Source: JBAZYV01 sp041658345
GTDB taxonomy: Bacteria > Patescibacteriota > Gracilibacteria > UBA1369 > 2-02-FULL-48-14
Reading direction: 5' to 3'
DNA: 64,000 bases
Assembly (NCBI GenBank): GCA_041658345.1
Contig: JBBAAK010000004.1
Coordinates: 54,899-118,898, forward strand
This document shows positions 54,496 to 63,830 of the stretch, piece by piece; within the stretch, counting starts at the first letter, position 1, and each line of letters begins with the position of its first letter. Both the position numbers and the translations under genes were made by a program. Under the pieces are notes generated by a model that saw only the letters and a program-made list of their open reading frames with translations, was not told the DNA's origin and did no database searches.

Positions 54496-54750
54496 ATGGA
54501 ACGAAAAATACCAGAATTAACTGGATACGCATATGGCCAACGACCAAAAGTTGATGAGGCTATAGATAGATTAAATTCCATAACGATACCATACGGAGGC
54601 GGAATAGCATTGGCCCAAACAGTCAACTCTGACGGTACGCCGGGAACATGTGATGCATTTCTAAAATATCCAGACTGGACGCCAGAAGAAGCAAGAGTAC
54701 GAATCAGTGAAGCTGTAAAAAGTATTATCGACAGAATGACAGAAATCTAA
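54496..54750 (+). CDS. 84-residue protein of unknown function behind a consensus promoter
   Basis: No family recognised. A small soluble protein with a helical N-terminus (K-V-D-E-A-I-D-R-L-N), a central G-G-G-I-A-L-A-Q near 35-42, a single Cys near 53 (P-G-T-C-D-A-F), Y-P-D-W-T-P-E-E near 59-66 and a helical C-terminus. The strong promoter suggests high expression. It is convergent with murJ, 8 bp apart. The reading frame has normal codon use, and the start is fixed by the promoter position. Confidence 0.6.
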   Translation: MERKIPELTGYAYGQRPKVDEAIDRLNSITIPYGGGIALAQTVNSDGTPGTCDAFLKYPDWTPEEARVRISEAVKSIIDRMTEI

Positions 54751-54758
54751 TACGCCCT

Positions 54759-56279
54759 CTAACTAATCACCTTCTTAACTCCAAAGAACCCTGCAAAGTA
54801 GGCAAGGGCACCAAAAGAACCACCAAGAATCAACATAAGAATCGGCTGGCTAGCAAAGTAGTGATCAACTGCAAACAAAGCGCCGAACATCAAAATCAAT
54901 CCGGAAAAAAGCGCAACAATAAAACGCACATCAAAGAGTTTTAAAACAGAAACTTTAATTTGGTGTAGCAAAACAATGCCAAGAAGACCTGCGTATAAAG
55001 TGGTGGCGATAACGTTGGAAAATGCCAAGCCGTAAACGGGCAAATCCAAAACTTTAATAAAAATTACGCTTAGGGCTATGCAAAATAGCATGCCGATCGT
55101 ACCTAAATAAACTGGCAACCAAGTCTCTTTCCTGGAATAAAATCCACGTGAAAAAAGAGTGATCAAACTTTGTGGAATTGCAGCCCAAATAAAAAATCCA
55201 AGAGTAAGCGTAGTCATATGGACGGCGTTTTCATCAAACTGACCACCTGCCAAAAGCACACGGATAAGAGGCTCGCGCAAAAAATACAAACCAACAGTCG
55301 CCGGGATAACTAAAAACATAACCCTCAAAATAGCCTGTTTTAAAGTGGCAAAAAAGTTTTCACTCTCACCAGACTGCTCAGACAAAGTAGAAAAAATTGC
55401 AGTGGAAAAAGAAATTGCAACCACTCCATAAGGAAAACTTTCCAAGTTGAGCGCGTAATTATAAATAGACAAACTCCCAAGCGAGATTGTAGTGGCAAGC
55501 AAAGTATCTACAAACGTGGAAGCCTGGAATACCACGTTCCCAAAAAGTCTTGGCAATAGCAAAGTAAAAAATTCTTTTACATCCTTGCCAAAAATAGGAG
55601 GTGTAATTTTGAATTTGAATGGAGTCAAAAGCGTTCCCGGCACCTGCACCAAAAAATGACAAAGAGCACCAATCACTACTCCAATCGCAAGCGCATTAAC
55701 TCCATATTTTGAACCAAAAAAGTAAGCTGAAACGATTATGGCCAAATTGTAAAAAATCGGTGCAAGAGCTAGACCCAAAAACTTTTTATGAGCATTTTCA
55801 ATGCCTTGAAAAAGCCCGCTAAGCCCCATAAAAAATGGAGACAAAAGCATGATTCTAGTTAAATAAACAGATGTATCTTGTAGCTCTGGGCTAAATCCGG
55901 GAGCAAGAAATGGCATCAAATAAGGAGCCAAAAAGAATGCAAGAACAGAACAAATCGGCAACAAAATAAATAACAACAGAATCACATTACTCGCAAATTC
56001 ACTGGCTTTTTTTTCACCATCTTCTTTGCGAATACCCGTATACATTGGGATAAAAGCCGTAGACATGGCACCCAAAATCAAAAGCGTATACAAAAAATCG
56101 GGAATCTTAAAGGCTACAAAATAAGCATCGAGCGCAAAAATCCCACCTGCATCCCCTATCCCAAAAATTTTTGAAAAAACATAATCTCTCAAAACACCCA
56201 AAAGACGACTCAAAACAGAAGATGATGCAAGTAGTATTACACCCACGGAAACCGCCGAAATGTTTTTGATTTTGAACAC
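54759..56279 (-). CDS. murJ: Lipid II flippase MurJ
   Basis: Moves lipid II across the membrane for peptidoglycan synthesis. 506 residues with about 14 membrane helices. Family marks: S-R-L-L-G-V-L-R-D-Y near 23-32, F-V-A-F-K-I-P-D near 53-60 (the MviN region), the F-I-P-M-Y near 77-81, and N-Y-A-L-N-L-E-S-F-P-Y-G-V-V-A-I near 280. The start is either GTG 56279 or TTG 56285; an extended -10 (56287-56295) would place the transcript start at about 56280, so the GTG, nearly leaderless, is chosen. Divergent from the transporter gene. Confidence 0.95.
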   Translation of the reverse strand: MFKIKNISAVSVGVILLASSSVLSRLLGVLRDYVFSKIFGIGDAGGIFALDAYFVAFKIPDFLYTLLILGAMSTAFIPMYTGIRKEDGEKKASEFASNVILLLFILLPICSVLAFFLAPYLMPFLAPGFSPELQDTSVYLTRIMLLSPFFMGLSGLFQGIENAHKKFLGLALAPIFYNLAIIVSAYFFGSKYGVNALAIGVVIGALCHFLVQVPGTLLTPFKFKITPPIFGKDVKEFFTLLLPRLFGNVVFQASTFVDTLLATTISLGSLSIYNYALNLESFPYGVVAISFSTAIFSTLSEQSGESENFFATLKQAILRVMFLVIPATVGLYFLREPLIRVLLAGGQFDENAVHMTTLTLGFFIWAAIPQSLITLFSRGFYSRKETWLPVYLGTIGMLFCIALSVIFIKVLDLPVYGLAFSNVIATTLYAGLLGIVLLHQIKVSVLKLFDVRFIVALFSGLILMFGALFAVDHYFASQPILMLILGGSFGALAYFAGFFGVKKVIS

Positions 56280-56286
56280 GCACAAA

Positions 56287-56295
56287 AGTTTAGCA
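56287..56295 (-). promoter_or_regulatory. Extended -10 element of murJ
   Basis: Minus strand TG-C-TAAACT, hexamer complementary to 56287-56292. The start near 56280 would fall at or next to the GTG codon (56279). Confidence 0.4.
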
Positions 56296-56325
56296 AATTT
56301 TGAGCCACTTTCAGATTAGGAAGGC

Positions 56326-56354
56326 TTGATGAATGGGCGTTTTTATGTTAGAAT
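56326..56354 (+). promoter_or_regulatory. Extended -10 promoter of the transporter/phosphatase pair
   Basis: TTGATG (56326-56331), 17-bp spacer, TG-T-TAGAAT (hexamer 56349-56354). Predicted start near 56361, leader about 26 nt before GTG 56387. Confidence 0.6.
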
Positions 56355-56386
56355 AACAAGATTGTTTAAATGATTAACAAAAAACT

Positions 56387-58810
56387 GTGGGCATAACACG
56401 CATAAATCAAATCTTAAATATTGCTCCAAAAGAATGGTCACGCGTGCTGGTAGCTTGGAGCCAAACATTTTTGAGCAGAGTTGGCTACACGGTTGGATGG
56501 ACAATTTTACTTGCAACATTTTTGAGCAAAATCGGAATCGAATGGCTACCTGCATTGTTTATGACAAATGCGGTATTTGTAATGCTTGGAACCTTAATTT
56601 TTAGACCAATAGCAAACAAAATACGCAAAGAACTTTTAATAACAATAACGGTAATTTTAGGATCAACATTTTTAGTGACAAGTATAATTTTTATAAACGC
56701 GCAAACACCTGTATTTTTCTTATTTTTCTTGATTGCACAAGGTGTATTCATGTCGCAATTGAATATATTGATTTCACTCTTCAACGAAGAATTATTTTCC
56801 CCGCTAGAAAGCCAAAGAACCTTCCCCGTTATTGAATCCGCAGAAAGTGTTGGAGGAATAGTTGGAGGCTTTTTGTTAAGCACACTTTCATTCCAAATTC
56901 CTGCATACAAATTCATTATTTTTTGGGTTTTACTATTACTTTTAATACTTCCAATAGTCCTAAAATACAACAGCCGGACAATGGAAATCCCAAAAGTAGC
57001 TGAAGAAAAGCACGAGGACAAAAAAACAATAGGAAACACACTAAAAGAAATTAGAAAAATTCCATTCTTAAAGGCTTTAGTAATCGTAGTTGCACTCGAA
57101 TGGGCAATTGTTAACATTGTTGAATTTGAATACACAAAAAGCGTTGAACAAAATATTTTTGAGACAGAAGAGCAAACACTGGTACAAGAAAATCAACCAA
57201 ATAACGTACATTTAGCGAGCGAAGGCCAAGCAGAACAAGTAGACCAAACAGCAAAATTACATACGGAACAATTAACGCAAAAATTGGGTACATTAAATTT
57301 GATATTCAGCAGTTTTGCTTTGCTTATGCAACTTATAGTGGCAAGCCGAATTTTAACGGGGCTGGGTGTGATTGCAAGTATGATGCTAAACCCACTACTT
57401 TTGATTTTGAACACAGTACTAATGACCCTACGATTCAATTTGGCCACAGCATCAATAACTCGTGGATCATTTGAACTCACAAATATACTTTTTAAAAACG
57501 CGTACGACTCATCTTATTACGCAATTCCACATTCACAAAGAACAGAAATAAAAGAACTTTTGCAAGGAATTGTTAAACCACTTGGAGCGGTATTTGGAAC
57601 GGGTCTTTTGCTCATTATTGCATCGATGTCACGAGGGCTAACTCAAACACTCACACTAAATGGAATCCTAATCGGGCTAAGTATAATAATGGCAATAATC
57701 ATAGAAGGAATGGGTCGCAAATATACGTCAATGTCCGAACAACATTTGGGACACAAAACAGATCTGGCTACTCGCTTAAACGCAATAGAAATCCTGGGCC
57801 AAAAAGGCCACGCAAAAGCCTTGCCAACGCTACAAAAACTTCTTTGCAGACCGCAAGAACCAATGATTTTAAAAGAAACAATTTTAAAGACCATGGCAAT
57901 GCGTGAGGAAACAAATTCTTTAAGTAGCATCTTGGAGATTTTAAAAGATGAAAACCCGGCACTGCGCCTCTGCGCCCTACATACACTATCCGGATTTAAA
58001 GATTTAAAAGAGCATCTTCTAAATCAATCCTTCACAAAATACAGAGTGATTCAAACGCTTAAACAAATGCTAAAAACGGAAGATGAAGATCTGATTCGTG
58101 AAGAATTAATCAAACGTCTTTTTGACATAGCACCGGAAGAGTTGACTGTATTTACGCTCGAATCAATAGAAAAAAATGAGGGTGAAAAAGCAGGTCTTAT
58201 ACGTGCATTAAGGCTGTTTAACGACCCAAACCTTCCCTACTATCTTGAGCCATATTTGGACGAAAAAAATCCACAAACAAGAGGTGCCAGCATAGTCGCA
58301 CTTTGGCAATTTACGGATTTAAGACGAGAGCTTGAACATCACCTGAATCAAATGCTTGGCAGTAAAAATCTAGCCACACTTGAATCTGCGATTGAGACGG
58401 CGGGCAAAGTCCAATTTAAAGAAGCCAAACTTTTCTTGCGAGATTGTCTCCGACATGAATCACAAAAAATACGAGAAAAAAGTCTACTTGCACTTGCACA
58501 AATGGAAGACGAGCTTGTAATTTCAGATCTCGTGCGTGCATTTTTGGATCCAAAACATCAATGGTTTAATAAGAGTTATGCAATCATGAATAATCTGCCA
58601 AAAAGATTTAAAGAAACGCTGGAAAACACGCTGTATTTACACACAATAGACACCATAAACATTTTACTTTCCAAAAAGAAAAACGGCAGTATTTTGAGCC
58701 TCGGGAAGGAAACTCTGGGATATCTAAAATCACTTTACCAAAAACTAAGTGCATGGAGCGAAGCCAATAAGATTGAAAAGCTATTAAATTCCACTAAAGA
58801 AGAGTTATAA
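56387..58810 (+). CDS. NTT/MFS-like membrane transporter fused to HEAT-like repeats
   Basis: An 807-residue protein. Residues about 1-450 hold roughly twelve membrane helices with N-E-E-L-F-S-P-L-E-S-Q-R-T-F-P-V-I-E-S-A-E-S-V-G-G-I-V-G-G near 132-160, the pattern I associate with ATP/ADP-translocase (Npt1/Npt2, Tlc) transporters, and a Gln/Glu-rich loop near 250-305. Residues about 460-800 are helical HEAT-like pairs (A-L-P-T-L-Q-K-L-L; A-L-R-L-C-A-L-H-T-L-S-G). Start GTG 56387 follows an extended -10. Gene and the phosphatase gene are 11 bp apart. Substrate unknown; nucleotide uptake is the obvious guess. An MFS member is the alternative. Confidence 0.72.
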   Translation: MGITRINQILNIAPKEWSRVLVAWSQTFLSRVGYTVGWTILLATFLSKIGIEWLPALFMTNAVFVMLGTLIFRPIANKIRKELLITITVILGSTFLVTSIIFINAQTPVFFLFFLIAQGVFMSQLNILISLFNEELFSPLESQRTFPVIESAESVGGIVGGFLLSTLSFQIPAYKFIIFWVLLLLLILPIVLKYNSRTMEIPKVAEEKHEDKKTIGNTLKEIRKIPFLKALVIVVALEWAIVNIVEFEYTKSVEQNIFETEEQTLVQENQPNNVHLASEGQAEQVDQTAKLHTEQLTQKLGTLNLIFSSFALLMQLIVASRILTGLGVIASMMLNPLLLILNTVLMTLRFNLATASITRGSFELTNILFKNAYDSSYYAIPHSQRTEIKELLQGIVKPLGAVFGTGLLLIIASMSRGLTQTLTLNGILIGLSIIMAIIIEGMGRKYTSMSEQHLGHKTDLATRLNAIEILGQKGHAKALPTLQKLLCRPQEPMILKETILKTMAMREETNSLSSILEILKDENPALRLCALHTLSGFKDLKEHLLNQSFTKYRVIQTLKQMLKTEDEDLIREELIKRLFDIAPEELTVFTLESIEKNEGEKAGLIRALRLFNDPNLPYYLEPYLDEKNPQTRGASIVALWQFTDLRRELEHHLNQMLGSKNLATLESAIETAGKVQFKEAKLFLRDCLRHESQKIREKSLLALAQMEDELVISDLVRAFLDPKHQWFNKSYAIMNNLPKRFKETLENTLYLHTIDTINILLSKKKNGSILSLGKETLGYLKSLYQKLSAWSEANKIEKLLNSTKEEL

Positions 58811-58821
58811 TAAAACTAGCC

Positions 58822-59955
58822 ATGTCATTTTTACGCCAAAAAATCATTGCTCAAATAACAATGGAAATCACACTGATTTGCATATTCTTGGGAGTGGCTT
58901 CATTTGGGCTGGCAAAATATCAAATACTCGATACACGGCAATCTTTTCTACTTGGATTTATTATATTTCTACTGGCAGTAATCTTTCTTTTAATAACGCG
59001 CATACAAATCCCGCTAAACAAAGTGATTAGAGAGATGAAGGCATTATTAACCGGGAAACCATACCACCGCATAATCACGGAGAAACAAAACGAAATCGGA
59101 ATTCTGGCACATTTTTTTAATGAAGTAACACGCAACTTGGAAGAGATTTATGGCGATATAAAAGTACACAAACGCGTCCAAAAAGAGCTCTCTTCCGCTC
59201 AAGATATTCAACGCATGCTAATCCCAAAAAGTGCACCCAAAATGCAAGACATGGAGATTACCGCAAAAACCCGCCCTGCATCGGAAATTGGTGGGGATAC
59301 TTTTGATTTTTACACGCAAAAAAATCGGAATTTGCTATACATCGGCGATTCCACTGGCCACGGTATACCGGCTGGAATAGTAATGGTAATGGTGGATGCG
59401 CTCCTTGAAACTTTTATAGATTTAAAAGACTCGCTTGTGGACGTGGTGATAACACTCAACAAATATCTAAAACCGCACTTAAAGCCAAGCATGTTCATGA
59501 CCATGATGCTAGTTGAATGGCTACCTGCCGAAAGCAAAATCAAATGGGTTGGCGCCGGACATGAGCACTTGATACACGCAAGAACAAAACAAGGAAAAAT
59601 CGACGTTATACGTGCCGGCGGACTTGCAATTGGAATGGTTGCAGACAATTCACAATTTGTTAAAGAGCAAGAACTCACCATGGAAGAAAATGATTTTATA
59701 ATTTTATATTCGGATGGGATAACAGAAGCACAAAATATGCTTGGAGAAATATATGGGCTGGAAAGACTAAAAACCTTCGTAGAAAACCAATGCCGAGTGG
59801 AGCTAAGTTCAGAGGATTTATTCAAAAAAATTGCTATTGATGTAAGCCGATTTATGGAAGGCAAATCTCAATTGGACGACATGACTTTAATAGTTATGAA
59901 ACACACGGAAAAAAAGTCCGCCCAATTAGACCAAACCACAGAATGGAAAGCTTAG
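58822..59955 (+). CDS. SpoIIE/RsbU-type PP2C phosphatase with HAMP domain
   Basis: A 377-residue membrane phosphatase: two membrane helices (about 12-32 and 38-60) with almost no extracytoplasmic domain, a HAMP region (about 62-112), a linker coiled coil, then the PP2C domain with S-A-Q-D-I-Q-R-M-L-I-P near 127-137, A-S-E-I-G-G-D-T-F-D-F near 153-163, G-D-S-T-G-H-G-I-P-A-G near 174-184, L-Y-S-D-G-I-T-E near 295-302 and Q-L-D-D-M-T-L-I-V near 351. It would dephosphorylate a STAS protein, the candidate being the one at 46.8 kb. Co-transcription with a HEAT-bearing transporter suggests a link to nutrient or nucleotide sensing, which is inference. Confidence 0.9.
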   Translation: MSFLRQKIIAQITMEITLICIFLGVASFGLAKYQILDTRQSFLLGFIIFLLAVIFLLITRIQIPLNKVIREMKALLTGKPYHRIITEKQNEIGILAHFFNEVTRNLEEIYGDIKVHKRVQKELSSAQDIQRMLIPKSAPKMQDMEITAKTRPASEIGGDTFDFYTQKNRNLLYIGDSTGHGIPAGIVMVMVDALLETFIDLKDSLVDVVITLNKYLKPHLKPSMFMTMMLVEWLPAESKIKWVGAGHEHLIHARTKQGKIDVIRAGGLAIGMVADNSQFVKEQELTMEENDFIILYSDGITEAQNMLGEIYGLERLKTFVENQCRVELSSEDLFKKIAIDVSRFMEGKSQLDDMTLIVMKHTEKKSAQLDQTTEWKA

Positions 59956-59984
59956 GCTCGAAGCTTTTAATTTAAGTTAAAATC

Positions 59985-59993
59985 TGATATAAT
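59985..59993 (+). promoter_or_regulatory. Extended -10 element of the surface protein gene
   Basis: TG-A-TATAAT, hexamer at 59988-59993, 28 nt before ATG 60022; predicted start near 60000. Confidence 0.5.
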
Positions 59994-60021
59994 AAGAAGA
60001 TTTAAAATCAACTTTAAACGT

Positions 60022-62190
60022 ATGGCACCAGTTTTAGACACAATTCAAAAGTATAGATTTCTTGCGGTGGCACTACTTGTTGCAGGTATTTTGGGAGCAA
60101 AATCATTAATTCCGGCAACTACGGAGCTTGAATTTACCGGAACACTTTCACAGCTTACAGCTGGAGCCTCCGGCGTAGTCAATCTACAAGGAGAAGCAAA
60201 TGAAGATCTGAATGTAGTTTTAATAGATATTGATCAAATCAAAACCACCTCAACCGCAAAAACAGATGAAGACGGAGTGGCTCGCATAGACCTAGCAAAA
60301 GAATCATTACAAAAAGCCGGAACCTACACCGTACAAATCTCATACAAAGATAAAAAAGATGAAGCTATAGAAAATAAATTTGAAGTGGTATCCGGAACCC
60401 CATCAGCTTTAAATTCACGCGTTACATTTAGCCAAAATAGCCTGGAGGAGAATCAAACGGCGCTAATGAGCGTAATTTTAGCAGATGAATTCGCAAATCC
60501 TGTAAAAGGACATTCACTTGTTGTAACTCCAAATAAAAATTCGGTTAACGTTTACACCTCGGAATTTGTAACAAACAATAAAGGGCAAATGAATTTCTCA
60601 GTTACGGGAAACGGAAATGGAATTGTTAGTTTTAATATTTTTGATTCAACGGAAGGGCAAAGCATTTTAGGAAATCCAGCGCTTGCATTAAATGGAACCG
60701 GAACAGAACCATACTCAAACGAACAAGATGTAGTTTTAGCCTCAAGTGGCGCTGTTGCAAGTTTTGTGGCAAGCGGACTTGAAACAGAAACTCTTATAGG
60801 AGACACACAGACATTAACTGTTAAAGCAGTTGATTCAGACGGATTCACAGTCACAAATTACACGGGCACAGTTAGATTTTCATCCACAGACAGCGAAGCC
60901 ATGCTACCAAACGATTACACTTTTTTGGCGGAAGACCAGGGCGAACACAGCTTTAGTTTGTCCGTTAAGTTCGTAACGCCCAAGATGCAAACTTTAACTA
61001 TAACTGACTTAGACGACACAAGCATAACAGGAGAAGCAAACACAAGAGTTGTGCAAAGCAAAGATTCCACGGACGAATTTAATTCGGATTTTGAAACCGT
61101 AGATTTTGACCGTACAGGGGATTTTGATTTGGTAAGCCCTGCATCCGGAAGCTACTCAACAAACTCAATAGAAATCCAAGGAGAAGCTGAATATGGATAC
61201 ACGGCAATTATATATTTAAATGAAGAAGAAACGGGTCGCACGGAAATTGCTTTTGACAACAGTTTTTCTTACACATTGCAAGATTTAGCAGACGGAACAT
61301 ATAAACTTTACGTAGAAATCGCAGAGTTAGACGCAACAGAAGAAATCACAAGTGTAAAAGAAACTTCATCGGTGGAGACTATAACAGTAGATACATCTGC
61401 ACCGGAAATTGTTTCCATAGAAAGCGATCCAAAAACAGCTCTTACAGTCGGCAAAGAAGTAACAATCACAGTGCTAAGTGAAAAGGCACTAGAGGACATA
61501 TCTATAATTTTTGAAGGAGAATCCTACCAAATGGAAGAAACTAAAACTTCCGGCAAATACCAAGCAAAACTTTTAATGCCAACAGCCGAAGGTGATTATG
61601 TTTTGGACGTTCTTATGGCAGACACTCTTGGAAATGAAGCCGAATACAGAAAAGAATTAACCCTTACCGTGGGCGCAGAAATAGTAGCCCCGGACACAGT
61701 CGTAATGCCAATAGAAAACGTAAATCCAACTACAAACAAAGTTACAGGGCTCACCTCAACCGGTGATGCAGAAAAAGTAATTTTAAGTTGGGAGGCACCG
61801 GGAAGCACAAATGCAATCGCCTTCTACCGCGTTTATTATGGACCTTCAAAAGATGCACTCTTTGCAGTATCCGAAACTTTTGATTCCTCCACAACTTGGA
61901 TGATTACAGAGCTTACACCTGGAGAATCCTACTATTTCTCCGTAACGGCAGTTGACGTTGAAGGGCTGGAAAGTGCACAAAGCGATGTAATTTCCGGGAT
62001 TGCACTCGCAAAAGCACCTTCACAAAACACAGGCACAAACACTCCCCCAATCTACAATTCCACAAAACCCACGGCAAATATCACAGGTCATGTAAACCGC
62101 ACTCCGGAAACCGGCCCTGCTAACACAGCACTGCTTATTTTGAGCGGTCTTGCAACGCTAGCTTATATGGCCGTAAGAAAGCGTGCATAA
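60022..62190 (+). CDS. Sortase-type surface protein with Ig-like and fibronectin III domains
   Basis: A 722-residue exported protein. An N-terminal signal/anchor helix (about 12-30) is followed by beta-rich Ig-like units (about 35-130, 135-215, 235-330 with V-V-L-A-S-S-G-A-V-A-S-F and S-T-D-S-E-A-M). Cadherin- or bacterial-Ig-like segments lie at 375-460 and 465-555, and a fibronectin III domain at 570-660 (V-I-L-S-W-E-A-P-G...Y-R-V-Y-Y-G...Y-Y-F-S-V-T-A-V-D). The C-terminus is a sorting signal, T-P-E-T-G-P at 694-699, hydrophobic helix, R-K-R-A. This resembles LPXTG signals with an altered motif. No sortase gene is in the window. Confidence 0.82.
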   Translation: MAPVLDTIQKYRFLAVALLVAGILGAKSLIPATTELEFTGTLSQLTAGASGVVNLQGEANEDLNVVLIDIDQIKTTSTAKTDEDGVARIDLAKESLQKAGTYTVQISYKDKKDEAIENKFEVVSGTPSALNSRVTFSQNSLEENQTALMSVILADEFANPVKGHSLVVTPNKNSVNVYTSEFVTNNKGQMNFSVTGNGNGIVSFNIFDSTEGQSILGNPALALNGTGTEPYSNEQDVVLASSGAVASFVASGLETETLIGDTQTLTVKAVDSDGFTVTNYTGTVRFSSTDSEAMLPNDYTFLAEDQGEHSFSLSVKFVTPKMQTLTITDLDDTSITGEANTRVVQSKDSTDEFNSDFETVDFDRTGDFDLVSPASGSYSTNSIEIQGEAEYGYTAIIYLNEEETGRTEIAFDNSFSYTLQDLADGTYKLYVEIAELDATEEITSVKETSSVETITVDTSAPEIVSIESDPKTALTVGKEVTITVLSEKALEDISIIFEGESYQMEETKTSGKYQAKLLMPTAEGDYVLDVLMADTLGNEAEYRKELTLTVGAEIVAPDTVVMPIENVNPTTNKVTGLTSTGDAEKVILSWEAPGSTNAIAFYRVYYGPSKDALFAVSETFDSSTTWMITELTPGESYYFSVTAVDVEGLESAQSDVISGIALAKAPSQNTGTNTPPIYNSTKPTANITGHVNRTPETGPANTALLILSGLATLAYMAVRKRA

Positions 62191-62202
62191 GGAAAAAACT
62201 TC

Positions 62203-62211
62203 TGTTAGAAT
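62203..62211 (+). promoter_or_regulatory. Extended -10 element of yggT
   Basis: TG-T-TAGAAT, hexamer at 62206-62211, identical to the elements at 4613-4621 and 56346-56354. It lies 21 nt before ATG 62233; the leader would be about 15 nt. Confidence 0.5.
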
Positions 62212-62232
62212 CCATGCGATTTAAACCGCCAT

Positions 62233-62484
62233 ATGGATTTTTTGAAACAAACGCTAAACATTTTATTTGACCTGGTACTAACACTCATATTTTTGCGTGT
62301 GATTTTAAGCTGGTTTATGCAAGAAGAATCAAGTGCTCTTATGCGATTTTTAGTACAAAGCACAGACCCAATTTTAAAACCAATAAGAAGACTGCTTCCA
62401 AGACTGGGCTATTTGGATTTATCGCCATTAATCGCAATATTTCTACTTGAAGCAATTCGCAATCTTATAAACGTATATTTATGA
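62233..62484 (+). CDS. YggT-family membrane protein
   Basis: An 83-residue protein with two membrane helices (about 8-28 and 63-82) around a loop with the YggT pattern: I-F-L-R-V-I-L-S-W-F near 20-29, S-T-D-P-I-L-K-P-I-R-R-L-L-P near 44-57, and L-D-L-S-P-L-I-A-I-F-L-L near 63-74. YggT proteins are widely conserved and lie near cell-division or translation genes; their function is not settled (osmotic and potassium links are reported). It overlaps cysS by 4 bp (ATGA) and has its own promoter, so the two are probably co-transcribed. Confidence 0.9.
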   Translation: MDFLKQTLNILFDLVLTLIFLRVILSWFMQEESSALMRFLVQSTDPILKPIRRLLPRLGYLDLSPLIAIFLLEAIRNLINVYL

Positions 62485-63830
62485 TTCAATTTTACGATAG
62501 TTTGCGTGGAACAAAAGTGCCACTTGGCAAAGAGCCCGGCGACACAATAAAAATGTATGTTTGCGGGCCAACGGTTTACGATTCGGCTCATTTGGGACAC
62601 GGCAGAAGCGCAGTAGCCTTTGATATTGCACGCAGATTTTTGGAATTCGCAGGCTACACGGTTGAATTTGCTTTTAACATCACAGACATTGAGGACAAAA
62701 TGATTGCCCGTGCAGAAAAAGAAGGTATTACAGTGCCTGAGTTGGCTAAAAAAATCATTCCGGAATACAAGAGGGATTACGGTGCTCTAAGCATAAAACC
62801 ACCAACATACAATCCATACGCAACGGAATTTATTAAGGAGATGATTGACTTGATTCAAACTCTTGAGTCAAAAGGCCACACATACATTTTGGAAGATGGC
62901 GTTTATTTTGATATAAAAACCTTCCCGGAATACGGAAAACTTTCTCACCAAAAATTAGATGAGCTTGAAGCCGGAGCTCGCATAGAGGAGCGCAAAGACA
63001 AGCGGAACCACCAAGATTTTGTACTTTGGAAATTTAAAAAAGAGGGTGAACCTTTCTGGCAAAGCCCCTGGGGTGATGGCCGCCCCGGTTGGCATATTGA
63101 GTGTAGCGCCATGAGCAAAGCCTTGCTTGGGGAAACTTTTGACATCCACGGGGGCGGCCTCGATCTTAAATTTCCGCACCACGAGTGTGAAATAGCTCAA
63201 AGTGAAGGAGCAAGTGGTAAACCGCTCGCAAACATTTGGATGCACAACGGCTACATCACGATAAACCAGGAAAAAATGAGCAAATCGCTTGGCAACTTTT
63301 TTACGCTCAAAGATATTTTTGCAAAATTCAGTCCGCGCGTAGTTCGATTTTTTTTACTTAGCACTCACTACCGCTCCCCAATTGAATACAGCATGGAAGC
63401 GCTTGAACAAGCCAAAAACACACTAAAGGGATTGGATGAATTTTATCTAACTCACAAAGACACAAGCACCAGTTCCACCGAACCGGACCCGGCACTAATT
63501 TTGGCCTTTACGGAAAAACTCAGCAACGATATTGATATTGGCGGGGCTTTGGCTCTAATTTTTGAATGGATCGCATCTGTGCAAAAACAAAGTCTGCCCG
63601 GGCACACTTTTTCTGTTGAAACTACCCTAAATCGCCTAAACGAGGTTCTCCAAATTTTCCCAGTTGATTTTAAACTCACAGCTGAGCAAGAAGAACTTGT
63701 AAAACAGCGCGAAGAAGCCCGCCTCCAAAAAAACTGGCCCCTTTCGGATGAGCTCCGCTTAACCTTAAACTCTCAAGGAATAGACATGGAAGACGGCAAA
63801 ACCGGCACACTTGTGAGGCCAAAACTCTAG
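62481..63830 (+). CDS. cysS: Cysteinyl-tRNA synthetase
   Basis: Class I synthetase charging tRNA-Cys. 449 residues, standard. The zinc- and HIGH-bearing start is M-Y-V-C-G-P-T-V-Y-D-S-A-H-L-G-H near 25-40 with zinc ligand Cys28. Further ligands lie in W-H-I-E-C-S-A-M near 204-211 (Cys) and F-P-H-H-E-C-E near 230-236 (His and Glu). The KMSKS loop is K-M-S-K-S-L-G-N near 264-271. The C-terminal helical domain is complete (L-V-R-P-K-L at the end). Translation is coupled to yggT by an ATGA overlap. No cysE or other cysteine gene is adjacent. Confidence 0.97.
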   Translation: MIQFYDSLRGTKVPLGKEPGDTIKMYVCGPTVYDSAHLGHGRSAVAFDIARRFLEFAGYTVEFAFNITDIEDKMIARAEKEGITVPELAKKIIPEYKRDYGALSIKPPTYNPYATEFIKEMIDLIQTLESKGHTYILEDGVYFDIKTFPEYGKLSHQKLDELEAGARIEERKDKRNHQDFVLWKFKKEGEPFWQSPWGDGRPGWHIECSAMSKALLGETFDIHGGGLDLKFPHHECEIAQSEGASGKPLANIWMHNGYITINQEKMSKSLGNFFTLKDIFAKFSPRVVRFFLLSTHYRSPIEYSMEALEQAKNTLKGLDEFYLTHKDTSTSSTEPDPALILAFTEKLSNDIDIGGALALIFEWIASVQKQSLPGHTFSVETTLNRLNEVLQIFPVDFKLTAEQEELVKQREEARLQKNWPLSDELRLTLNSQGIDMEDGKTGTLVRPKL

